From Umbelopsis ramanniana AG (lineage: Eukaryota > Mucoromycota > Umbelopsidomycetes > Umbelopsidales > Umbelopsidaceae), in contig NW_026252132.1 in NCBI RefSeq assembly GCF_025399195.1, positions 62,001 to 126,000 of the forward strand: DNA of 64,000 nt. The letters run 5' to 3'. The position numbers and the translations under genes were made by a program. Below are positions 32,968 through 43,528 of the stretch, piece after piece. How positions within the stretch are numbered: position 1 is the stretch's first letter; every line of letters starts with the position of its first letter. Under the pieces are notes generated by a model. The model was not told the origin of the DNA and made no database searches. It was given only the letters and a program-made list of their open reading frames with translations.

Positions 32968-34524
32968 ATGATGACCGTCGTCAACGTTGGTCTATCAGAC
33001 GTACCTATGAAACGCCTTCCCTACGATACCGGAAGCCAGTATACCTGCAAAGCCTTGAATAATACTGCACATTCGTCGTTTGCTACAGTTGACAATCTTT
33101 CTACAATTGACGAAGGACTCATCCTAGCCTCTGACGCCTTGACTTGTCCTTCATGTTCAAGACTGTTGAATCATCCGATTACGTTGTCGTGCGGTTTCTC
33201 TGTCTGCATATCATGTATGCCAAAGTTTGACCCTGCGACAGTAGAAAACTTCGACTGTCCAGTACGGGAATGCGCAGAAAAATCCCATCTGTTTGGTGAA
33301 TTAAAGGTCGATGTTACGATCCATAAACTTTCACAATTAATTGCCGTTGAAATGGCAGACAAGCGACTACTTTCGATTTTTCAACCATCTGTAGAACCAA
33401 GTATGCATGCGACAATGCCAGAACAGTATCACCATCAGCGCACTCCCAGCATTTCAAATTCTTCTGGTTCCAGCCCGCTTTCTTTGGATCACAGTAGAGA
33501 TTCTGATGACAGCTCGGAAGCATGTATATCGGATATAGAAATCCAGTCCTCGTCATGGAGGGATAACATGCTCAACGAACTCGAATGCCAAGTGTGCTAT
33601 TGTTTACTCAACGAGCCACTCACTATACCTTGTGGACATACCTTTTGCAAAGCATGCCTGCTACGATTTGCAGACCACAGCAACGTCTGTGCAATCTGCA
33701 GATGCCATTTACCCATTGCACGCGCATTGCAAACCCACCCTTCAAACTCTACATTATCTTATTTAATTTCAACAATATTTCCTTTCGAACAGATGGAACG
33801 ACAAGAAACGCTCAAAAAAGAGGAAGAGCAAGCGTCCTCATATACCCCAATTTTCGTATGCTCGATCGGCTTCCCCACCATACCTTGCTACTTGCACATA
33901 TTCGAGCCTCGTTATCGTCTCATGATCCGACGTTGCACTGCACCTGGTGCGTCAAGGGCATTCGGTATGTGCATGGGACTTCCAGGCAAAACATTCTCTG
34001 ACATCGGCACTATGATGAAGATAGAAGGTGTAGAGCAATTGAATGATGGTCGCTATCTGGTCAAGACAGTCGGATTATATAGATTCCGAATCAAAAGGCA
34101 CGGAGTTCGTGATGGATACCATACCGCTCAAGTCGAACCGTTCGACGATGAGGAGGACGACGAGGACTTGAAGGATTGGGACAATGAGGAAGTAGATGAT
34201 GTAACTCAAATGGACTCACCCAGTACGGACGCTATGGTTCGAGAAGCAAGGAACTTTGGTAGATTACTCCAACGTTCCAATGTGCCTTGGATATTGCAAA
34301 GGATTATACGAACAAACAGCCGAATGCCTTCTGATGCTAGCTCCCTCAGCTGGTGGATGGCTGCTACTATACCCATAGATGATCAAGAAAAGCATGCAAT
34401 TTTGGAACTTACAAACCCTCATGACCGTCTAAAACTTATAAGTGAATGGATCAAACAGGTCAAGAAACAATGGTGGTTCCAACCTTTGATTCAAGGCACT
34501 CGAATGCCGCTTCCATCATCCTAG
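32968..34524 (+). CDS. RING-LON protein (LONRF type), putative E3 ubiquitin ligase
   Basis: Intronless, 518 aa. Two RING-like modules: the first (about residues 60-105, LTCPSCSRLLNHPITLSCG ... CISCMPKF ... CPVREC) is a degenerate RING; the second (about 207-245, LECQVCYCLLNEPLTIPCG, HTFCKACLLRF, CAICRCHLP) is a complete C3HC4 RING. Then a LON substrate-binding domain (about 290-500): IFVCSIGFPTIPCYLHIFEPRYRLM, GMCMG, IGTMMKIEGVEQLNDGRYLV, YHTAQVEPFDDEED. LONRF proteins are ubiquitin ligases linked to quality control, with the LON domain thought to hold substrate; there is no Lon protease domain. The ATG at 32968 (or the next codon, 32971) was chosen because upstream codons have no ATG. Confidence 0.9.
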   Translation: MMTVVNVGLSDVPMKRLPYDTGSQYTCKALNNTAHSSFATVDNLSTIDEGLILASDALTCPSCSRLLNHPITLSCGFSVCISCMPKFDPATVENFDCPVRECAEKSHLFGELKVDVTIHKLSQLIAVEMADKRLLSIFQPSVEPSMHATMPEQYHHQRTPSISNSSGSSPLSLDHSRDSDDSSEACISDIEIQSSSWRDNMLNELECQVCYCLLNEPLTIPCGHTFCKACLLRFADHSNVCAICRCHLPIARALQTHPSNSTLSYLISTIFPFEQMERQETLKKEEEQASSYTPIFVCSIGFPTIPCYLHIFEPRYRLMIRRCTAPGASRAFGMCMGLPGKTFSDIGTMMKIEGVEQLNDGRYLVKTVGLYRFRIKRHGVRDGYHTAQVEPFDDEEDDEDLKDWDNEEVDDVTQMDSPSTDAMVREARNFGRLLQRSNVPWILQRIIRTNSRMPSDASSLSWWMAATIPIDDQEKHAILELTNPHDRLKLISEWIKQVKKQWWFQPLIQGTRMPLPSS

Positions 34525-37500
34525 TTCAACTCGTTACGTTTCTCATGCATGGTTCATAACATAATCCCTTATGAAACCATGACCATGCTATGATGAAATC
34601 GGAACTGCTCAAATTTTTGTACTTTTACCTAGATAGCCTGCACTAGTTTCTTTCGACAGCTTGAAATTAAAATATATCCTCCAACTGTTTTGTATTCTCT
34701 TCAATTGCCTAACCTATCGGGACTTTTTGAATGCTCGACAATACTTTCACCCTGGCCAGTCTAACGAAGCATACATCAGCATAAGACCCTGTTTTGTTTC
34801 TGACCCGCAATCTTAGGTGCATCGATATATTATTTTACTCCCTCTGCAAGCATCCCCATATGTCTAATTGAGGGCGATTTTTTAATATTCCCAAATGGAA
34901 AATACCCTTGTGTTGAACTGAACCCATTCCATATCCTACATGATGATACATTCCGCTGGGTGTAAGTAGATTCGTTTGACATCTTTGTTACTGTCCCGCT
35001 GGTCATGTGGATGTGCATAGAAGAACGTAGAAGAACCGGTGTAGGTTGATGTGGCCAAATTGTTTTTGTTTACAGTTTTTTTGTAACCCGTTCGTCGTCA
35101 AACGTCCCACATCGGTGTTCGATCTTGGAAGAGCGATTTGAACCACCACCTAACATGCCTGTAAAATCATATCGCATTATTGTCTGCATAATTTCACTAG
35201 CCTTCTAATTTCGAAAGCCATCTTATGAAGATCAACTCGACCACAGCAACGCGGGCACTCAATTTTTCTACGTTCAGCTTAAATAATAATCCGTGCCTTG
35301 AATTGCTAAAGTTCAGCGCCATAGAACTATGATCGTAGAAAACGTGTGGATCGGCCTTGAAATCGGCGGCGCCTTGTCCACAAAACATTGTTAAAATATC
35401 GTACTGCGTCGTCATTGGCATGAAAGGCGTACAAACTACTCAATCACACTTGCTGCAATATCCCATTTTGAGTTGGTAGTAAAAACCTGAAAGTCTGAGG
35501 CCAATGCAAACGTCAAAATTAAACAATCTTTTCTCGATGGCCCCTTAATTTTGGCGGCCGCCGAAGACGGTATAGAAGAAAAAAAAATTTACATCGTCGT
35601 AACACGATTCGATTTGTTAAACCATCCCTTCATTTGTGAATTCAATCTCCAAACAAACATTTACGGTTTTTTGACGCGAATGAAATCAATTACTGCATGT
35701 TGAGGGTGAATGGCTTTGTTCCGTTTTTCTTTCCTGCGTTGGCATAAGTTTATTCGGAAAATCTTTTTTCATGGATTGTCATTTCGCTATGCAAGAGGTA
35801 CAAATTCTCATGCTGTTGATATTTAGACTTGATAGTCTGTAGCTCTTTCACTTTCTCAAGCCTACTGCCTATTTTGACTCGTTCCGTTCATCCACCATGA
35901 ACATCTAGTATTTATTTTGATCTACTTGTGGTCTGCTGAGTGTTTCGATTATCTGAGTAAATTGATACCGTGGAAAACGCTGGAAAATCCCAAAACCTAT
36001 ATCGAGCTTCATATCGATTTAGTGAGAGTGCGAGTAAAGTGAGACCAGTAAAAACAAATGTGCCTGTCAATCTGACAATGTTCACCAAGCTAGTTTGCAG
36101 TGATGTTCTCGTGTCAAGACTAGCTGGTTTATACTGTAATATCGCTCTATCATGTACCATGAGGTTTTTAACTACCATGGGATGAGCTTTCATGGTGCAG
36201 AGTATTATAACAACGTCATGAAGCGCATCCCTTTTAATATTTTCCCAATAACTTGCCTTCGACAGACGAAGACAGGGAGTCCACATGAAGCCCAGCAGAC
36301 GATGTCGTGGGTACTTTTGATGCACAAATGCTCATTTTAATTAGAGATAAGTAAACCCCATTTCTCATCCAGGTAGTATAGCCCTAAGGAAAGGTGAAAG
36401 TATGCCAAATCGTTGTAGTCATGTTACTGGTAACATGTTCTGTATTAAGGGAACTGGGCTATTTATTTTCTTTCTCTACCGTTGTATTCAAATGAAATTT
36501 GTCCTGCTAGTTCCGAATACTGTTTGGCGACAGAAGCTTTTAGATGCGTAGGCTTTGCTATGAGCGATTTACTTCCTATTTTAGCGTCTAGAGTAGTACC
36601 ACAAACGGGAATGAGTTTCTATGCGGTTTTGTTGATTTTCCACTGCTATTTCCACACTCGCTTGTTTCGTTCATCGTTAGCTGAACAGGAAGCAGTAAAC
36701 TCGGCCCGTCCTACGTTTTACCTCCGACGCTACTAGCATTCACAGAGCGCATGATTAAACCTATTTTTCGCATGTTAATGTTTGTGTCTTTCTATACGTT
36801 GACATGATAAGGTAAGGTATTACAGACCATTTTGTGTAAGCTATTTCCCAGTTCGGCATAACATGCCATCGTTGTTGTTTATCCATGTAACCTTATTCCA
36901 TACCATAGATGCTAGCTTACGAGTTTGAATGCTACTGTCGTATTGAAAGGCACGGCGGTTTTGGATATCAGAAACTTTATCAACATTCCTTTTTTTCCTC
37001 TTAACTAATATTTATAGTCTGAGGTGGTTGACGAAAGCACTAAGGTTTCTACTGAAAGCCTCGATGTCTCGAACTACACTGCATCGCCGCGAAACGATAA
37101 ATCAGCAATTAGTTGCGGATATTCAGGCACCATCCATATTTCCGGCTTATCTTCTTGTAAAAGAAAAAAAGGAGGTCAGCATCTCTGTATTTCGATCAAA
37201 GTGGGTTGCCTGAAGGAAATACTCGGCGATGTCACGTTAATTACTTCAGCTATTCTGTTGCAAAGATATGTGTAAATTTGTCGGGTTTGGTGTAGATCTT
37301 TCACGTTTCTCGAACTTGTCAAATAATCCTGCTTATACGCTAAGTATATAAGCCTTGCCTTGCCATATAATAAGTTTATTAAGTGAGGAAAAGTCCCCCG
37401 TTCTTCTATTCCCAATATCCATTTATATGAGTTCGAAAGTCACGAGACTTACAAATTTCAAGTGGAAATTTAACATTTACACAGCAGACTTTCGCGGTCC

Positions 37501-37539
37501 GATTCACTTTGTCGGCAAGAGCCTTTGCACCAGGACAGG
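34525..37539. other. 3 kb gene-poor gap
   Basis: No supportable gene, tRNA or mobile element. Frames at 35912-36325 (-) and 36482-36736 (+) lack recognisable domains and credible initiation or splice context. The right end is the promoter of the TRAPPC1 gene. Confidence 0.4.
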
Positions 37540-38345
37540 ATGACCATACACAACCTATACATTTTTGATCGGCATTGCGAGTGTATATATTTTCAGAAAT
37601 GGTCCCATCAACGACCTTCTTCTATGGCATCTGTTAATGCCACCAGTACAACGACATCTTCGAAAACTGGCGGTCTACTCAATTCTACTTCCCGGTATTC
37701 TACATCCAGCGCTACGTCCAACGTTGTCGACAGCAATCCCGCCAATTCCTCAGCTGCATCTTCATATAAAGCAGGCGATGACAACAATCGTATTTCTAGC
37801 ATGCAAAGCGCAGCTATACCTGGTAACAACATGTCACTGGAGGAAGAGGCTAAACTTGTATATGGTGTTGTTTTAAGTTTAAGGAACTTCGTGCGCAAAT
37901 TGAGTGGAAGGTAAGTCGAACTCTCTGTAGTATCATGAATCTAGAGAAAAAGTTAAATTTATTGATATGGTGGGGGTATGACAGACAGGATGGGTTCATA
38001 TCATACAAGACGTCAGCATACAGATTGCATTACTACGAGACACCGACCGGCCTCAAATTCATTATCAACTCTGATCCATACACCGAGTCTCTTCGCCCTG
38101 TACTTCGGCAAATCTATGTCCAGCTTTATGTTGAATTTGTGGTCAAAAACGCGCTGATGCGATTCGATAATACTAGATGGACGATAGGTTCGTCCACTGT
38201 ACACGATATACCAATTGCTGGTGATGATGATGCTGAGGCAGCTGAAAGACAAGAGACTCAGCAAATCCCTGCCGGTTACATTAGCAATGAACTATTCAGA
38301 GTAGCTGTTGATCGGTTTATACGGAGCCTGAGTGTCTTTGAATAA
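37540..38345 (+). CDS. BET5: TRAPP subunit TRAPPC1/Bet5 with a Ser-rich insertion
   Basis: Core longin-fold subunit of the TRAPP complexes, the Rab1/Ypt1 exchange factor for ER-Golgi and autophagy traffic. Two exons (37540-37910, 37985-38345), 243 aa versus about 145-160 in human and yeast. Conserved: MTIHNLYIFDRHCECIYFQKW at the start; SLEEEAKLVYGVVLSLRNFV (about 99-118); then GFISYKTSAYRLHYYETPTG, LRQIYVQLYVEFVVKNALM, and ELFRVAVDRFIRSLSVFE at the end. Between the first strands lies a roughly 70-residue Ser/Thr/Asn-rich insertion (about 26-97), and a second acidic insertion (GDDDAEAAERQETQQ) precedes the last helix. An unrecognised in-frame intron in the first insertion is possible. Upstream ATG codons exist, but MTIHNLYIF is the family start. 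Confidence 0.9.
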
Positions 38346-38445
38346 ATACCGTGTTTGATTCTGTCTACCGTCCCACAAATTTTGGCTTTGATTATAAGCA
38401 GTCCGCTTCTCGTTGCTTGGCAAACCCTACCTCCATCCCCTCCTC

Positions 38446-40093
38446 ATGAGTTATCCTTTTGCTTTACCTACAACGGGATCGGTTGCTCTCGCAGACTTTT
38501 TTGAGAATCTGGGACCTTATTCAAAGCAAATTTCTGAAGCAACAGCACAGCGTGGCCGATTGCGAGCAGCATTAAAGACAATTAAACGCCAGGAACAGCT
38601 GAACAAGGATTACCAGGAAGTTATAAATGTTGGTTAGCTCCATTTTAACCCTGAATTCACACATGCTTGAAACTGAGATGTCCCATATGTATCTATAGAC
38701 TATAGAAGATTATTTGCCATATCTTTATGGTATCATTGCTTGTATAGAAGGAGAGGAACTTGTACCGCGTGGTGATATAGGTGAGTCCATATGCGGAGAT
38801 TCTTAGCTTGAAATAATGGCTGTTAACGCAGACTTTGCTATAGTAACGTCATGGCGATCGACACTGAGTGGACATACGAAAGCATTAGGTGGACAGAAAC
38901 CTCGGGTTAACTGTAAAGGAATCAAAGCAGAGCTTTGTTTTGTGCTCATGACCTATGCATATGCCTTTTGTCTGCGTGGCTCAGAAATCATTTCATCCAT
39001 ACCACCTGAGAGCGACCATTCAGAAGTACAATATAACAAGGTATTTTTTGTGATTTTTGTGAGAAGGCAATCCCAAAATGAATTGGCCCAATTTAAGCTA
39101 TTTTTTAGGCTGCGGATATGTTGAACAGAGCTGCAGGAATATTTTCATATGTCGCCGACAGTATTGACCACCCGCCACCAGACTCTTCCTCTCCGAGAGC
39201 TATAGAACTGCACCAAGACGCCGCAACGGCTCTTTCAAAGTAAATCAAAATTACAACCATCTTGTCGAGATTGTGCTCCGTTTAACCACTATCTGTTCTA
39301 CTTAGACTGGCAGCAGCCGATGCCCAATCAGCGGCAGTCAGTAAAGCTCTGGTTCACAGCAAAGTCTCAAATTCACTCATAGCGAAATTGTATATGGGTG
39401 TTGCAAACCAGTATGACACTGCAAATGGATTACTCTCTTCTCTTCCCAATTCCGAAATTGCCTCAGATTTAAAACGATACCTCAGTGATGGAACGTCCTT
39501 TTATAAGGTATGTTATATTCGCAATGAAAGGAAGAATAGCAACAATTGCATTGACCGGCATGCGCTTTTTCCCAGGCAATGGCAAAGAAGCATCTGAGTT
39601 TAGATGCAAATGATAACCAGTAAGTAATGTCTATGTTATGCTTCATGCAATTCTCTTTCTCATGTTCGGTGGTTTTTTAGAAATTCAGGCATTGCCGTAG
39701 GATTTATGCGGGAAGCCAAAGCTGAGCTTCACGCACTTAAAAAAGTATCTAAATCAACGCTGTCCATAACCCATTCGGCCGTTGCCTCTCGGGCTACTAA
39801 GGAAGAAGAAGCAGTAACCGACTTATTGGGTACACTGACCCGATTAAATGACACAGTATGTTAAACATTTATCATCTATGCCCCCAGAAGTGGCGTCATA
39901 TTTTTTCTGACGGTTGCATGAAACGCAGGTATCATATCAGACTGTGCCAAGTCGCCAGGAATTACAGAAGCTAGTGCCAAATGGAAGAGGTATTCTTCAA
40001 TTAAAGCAGTATCATCCTCCTGACCAATGCTTTGGACCTAGTTCTGCGGGACGGCAAGATCAGCAATATGCAAGAGCTGGAACATACTGGTAG
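38446..40093 (+). CDS. BRO1-domain protein (BROX-like)
   Basis: Predicted ESCRT-III-associated scaffold on endosomal or nuclear membranes. Eight exons: 38446-38628, 38699-38780, 38832-39040, 39109-39239, 39306-39507, 39576-39619, 39681-39855, 39929-40093, giving 396 aa. It covers one BRO1 domain and little else, as in BROX rather than Bro1/Alix, which continue into a V-domain. Recognisable pieces: [15 protein letters not shown]; the exon beginning [10 protein letters not shown] with [106 protein letters not shown]. The end AGTYW has no CaaX box, unlike BROX. The first intron is ambiguous: an alternative pair (donor 38633, acceptor before 38706) changes two residues. Its stop is 142 bp before the HSP104 ATG. 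Confidence 0.85.
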
Positions 40094-40235
40094 CAGAGAA
40101 ATTTGGAGCATGCGCTGGAAGCGTCTGGAATTTGCCCAATTGTACTGGACGTCTATATTAGGAATAAAAATTGGGAAAAATGATATAAACCACCCATCAC
40201 TGAATTTTTTCGAGCTCATATTTTTTTCTACAACC
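40094..40235 (+). promoter_or_regulatory. Compact HSP104 upstream region with GAA repeats
   Basis: The 142 bp between the BRO1-protein stop and the HSP104 start hold GAA units at 40098-40100, 40118-40120 and 40128-40130 (spacing 20 and 10 bp), compatible with a gap-type heat shock element (GAA units on a 5-bp grid). Further GAAs at 40162 and 40175 are off this grid. Weak evidence. Confidence 0.3.
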
Positions 40236-43083
40236 ATGAGTTCTGGTATGCAATTTACAGAAAAGGTCGAGAAGCTACTCGGCCAAGCACAAAGCTTAGC
40301 ACAAGAGTTCAGCCATGTTCAACTTGCTCCGGCCCATATCGCTTCTGCTCTGTTTGACGAAAGCGAAGGTGGTAGTCTATTCAAAAATGTCATCCAGAAA
40401 GCAGGAGGTGATCCAGCATTGGCCGAAAGGGGGTACAAGAAGATGATGGTTCATCTGCCTACTCAAGACCCTCCGCCAGTTGAGCTATCCCTCGGTCCGC
40501 AAGCCGCCAAGTTGCTCCGAAATGCTCAAACACATCAAAAAAGTCAAAAAGACAGCTACATATCGGTGGACCATATTATACTGGCCCTTGCAGATCAAGA
40601 CTCCACGTTCCAGCCACTCAAGGATGCTGGCGTCACCAAGCAAGCTCTCCAAAGTGCCATACAACACCTCCGTGGTAACAAGCGTGTTGACACTAAGAAT
40701 GCCGAAGACAATTACGAAGCCCTCAGCAAGTACGCCATTGACATGACTGCCATGGCTGAACAGGGAAAGCTAGATCCCGTCATTGGTAGAGACGACGAAA
40801 TTAGACGAGTCATCCGGGTTTTGGCTCGGCGAACCAAGAACAACCCGGTACTTATTGGAGAACCTGGAGTCGGTAAAACTGCTATTGTAGAAGGTAAGTA
40901 AGTCTCACGAGGCTAAATATAAGCGTTGAGTTTTTTCCAAATACCGTTCAATCACTAATCCACATATCCTTAGGTTTGGCTAGACGAATTGTAGAGCGTG
41001 ACGTACCACAGTCTTTACAATGCAAACTCTTCTCATTGGATATGGGAGCATTGGTAGCAGGTGCCAAGTACCGTGGAGAATTCGAAGAACGCCTAAAGTC
41101 CGTTCTGAAGGAAGTCAAGGAGTCCGAAGAGGGCATCATCCTCTTTATCGACGAAATCCATACCGTTCTTGGGGCTGGCAAATCCGAAGGTTCCATGGAT
41201 GCCGCTAACCTTCTCAAACCAATGTTAGCTCGTGGCGAACTTCGATGTATTGGTGCTACCACTTTGACAGAATACAAAGTCATCGAAAAGGATCCTGCAT
41301 TTGAACGTCGTTTCCAGAAGGTTGACGTTGGTGAACCAAGCGTTGGAGCCACCATCTCAATTCTTCGCGGTCTCAAGGAGCGATATGAAAATTACCATGG
41401 TGTCAAGATCACAGATGGCGCTATTGTTGCCGCCGCTCAACTTTCAGATCGGTACATCACTACTCGGTTTTTGCCAGACAAGGCTATCGATCTGATTGAC
41501 GAAGCTGCCGCCAATACTCGTGTGCAATTGGATTCCAAGCCTGAAGAAATTGATGTCTTGGAACGCAAGCACTTCCAGCTAGAGATTGAAGCAACCGCAC
41601 TTTCAAAGGAAAAGAACAATAAGGAATCTCAAGAACGCTTAGCCAAAGTTCAGGAAGAAATGGCCAAACTTCAAGAAGACTTGAAACCTCTCAAGATGAA
41701 GTATGATATGGACAAGTCTCGATTGGATGAAATCCGTGATCTCAACCAGAAGCTAGACGAACTCAAGAGAAAGGCACACGAAGCGAAGAATCGCTATGAT
41801 CTTGCTACCGCAGCAGATATCGAGTACTATGCTATCCCTGATGTTGAGCAAAGAATAGCTGAAGTGACTGCAGAGAAGAAGCGTAGAAAATCGGAAGCTG
41901 CTGCGTCCAACGAGGAAGATCTCCTTAGCGAAGTTGTACGTGCTGAACAAGTCATGGAAGTAGTCGCTCGCTGGACTGGTATTCCTGTGCAAAATTTGGC
42001 AAGGAGCGAACGTGAAAAACTTTTGAACATGGAACAGCATCTGAGCAAGGAGGTTGTTGGACAAGACTCTGCCATTCAAGCCGTCAGCAACGCCATTCGA
42101 CTTAGCAAAGCACAGCTGCAAGATCCTAATAAACCACTGGCCAGTTTCATGTTCCTTGGTCCTACTGGTGTGGGTAAAACACTGCTTTGCAAGACTTTAG
42201 CCGAGTTCCTATTTGACGATGAGAGAGCGCTCATTCGTATTGATATGAGCGAATACATGTAAGTTATCGGTTTCATACCAAATGTTATGTTTTCGAGACC
42301 GAATTTTATTGACCCTTTTTTTTCAATAGGGAGAAGTTCTCTGTTAGTCGATTGATTGGATCTCCTCCAGGATATGTTGGCCATGAAGAAGGTGGCGAGC
42401 TTACAGAAGCCGTCAGAAGAAAGCCTTACTCTGTTGTGCTGTTTGATGAATTGGAGAAAGCTCACAAGGATGTGGCCAATGTTCTTCTTCAAGTTCTTGA
42501 CGAAGGTCATATTCATGACTCCAAAGGAAGAAAGGTGGACTTCAGAAATACTATCATTGTCATGACATCCAATCTAGGAGCCAACCTTCTGGCTGAAACT
42601 TCTGGAATTCACGATACCAAGGCAATGCTGATGATCAAGGAGCAAATTATGCAAGTGGTTAGACAGCATTTCAGCCCGGAATTCACAAATCGTATCGACG
42701 AACTTGTCATCTTCAACAGACTCACTCAGAGCAATATTACCGGCATTGTTGATGTCCGCCTGCAAGAAATTCAACAACGCTTGGACGATCGCAAAATCAC
42801 CTTGGAAGTCGATCAGAAGGCTAAGGAATGGCTTGGACAAAGTGGATACGAACCTATATTCGGTGCAAGACCACTTAACCGTCTTTTGCAGAACAAGATC
42901 CTAAGTCCACTTGCTCGTCTTGTGTTGGATGGTGGAGTCCGAAATGGCGAAACTGTCAGGGTCATCATGAATACCGACGCTGACGACGTTGAAGTTGTTC
43001 GAAACCACGAACCAGATGGCACCTTCAACTATGAAGAACCCCATATCGAGGATGATGGTGATACTGCCATGGAAGATAATTGA
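40236..43083 (+). CDS. HSP104: HSP104/ClpB-type protein disaggregase
   Basis: Hexameric AAA+ chaperone that threads aggregated proteins with Hsp70 help, giving thermotolerance. Three exons (40236-40893, 40974-42258, 42330-43083), 898 aa, normal length. Clp-N repeats ([33 protein letters not shown]), NBD1 Walker A GEPGVGKT (208-215) and Walker B IILFIDE (274-280), pore loop [11 protein letters not shown], a coiled-coil middle domain (about 410-525), NBD2 Walker A GPTGVGKT (615-622), [11 protein letters not shown], sensor [11 protein letters not shown], and the C-terminal [13 protein letters not shown]. It ends in an acidic tail ([11 protein letters not shown]), the eukaryotic cytosolic Hsp104 feature, and no mitochondrial presequence is seen, so it is Hsp104 rather than Hsp78. 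A UGUAUAUA motif lies at 43174-43181. Confidence 0.97.
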
Positions 43084-43528
43084 CTCGATAATGGCTCACC
43101 AAAGAAGAAACGAACTAGATCAGAAACTTCACACTCGGCTTCCATTGGAAAAGAGCGTACGAAGAGCCGCAAATGTATATAATCGCACAACTTTTAAATC
43201 ACTTCCTCATTATAAGCAATTTTTGACATGCCTTGTTTTTTCATATCAATAAAAAAGCATAATAAGACGCATCATTTTGTTTGTGAAATATCGTCAGTGT
43301 GGAATCAATGAAATTCACGTGACGGCGGGGTGTTTTGCGTTGTTACCGTAACCAGTTCACAGCAATGAGAATGCTGAATTTATAACTTCAACCACACCAT
43401 TTTTAAATTGCCCACCTTTCTCAAGCCACTCTTTCAAGTGATCTCACTGTAATATCGACGAATATTTAATTTGTTGAGGTCACATCAAGCGCAAAGCTTT
43501 TGATTAGCACGCCACAACATCCAACACA
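43084..43528. other. Intergenic: HSP104 3' flank and ADA2 promoter
   Basis: TGTATATA at 43174-43181 (PUF core) 91 nt after the HSP104 stop. The rest is AT-rich with no gene. Confidence 0.45.

Noticed and set aside
35135-35144. Minus-strand GGTTCAAATC resembling a tRNA B-box
   Set aside because: The flanking bases do not form a T stem and no A-box or acceptor stem could be placed.
35912-36325. 137-codon minus-strand frame in the 3 kb gap
   Set aside because: No domain, no codon pattern like the real genes here, and no initiation or splice context.
41437-42121. Minus-strand frames opposite HSP104
   Set aside because: Shadow frames of a strongly conserved plus-strand gene.
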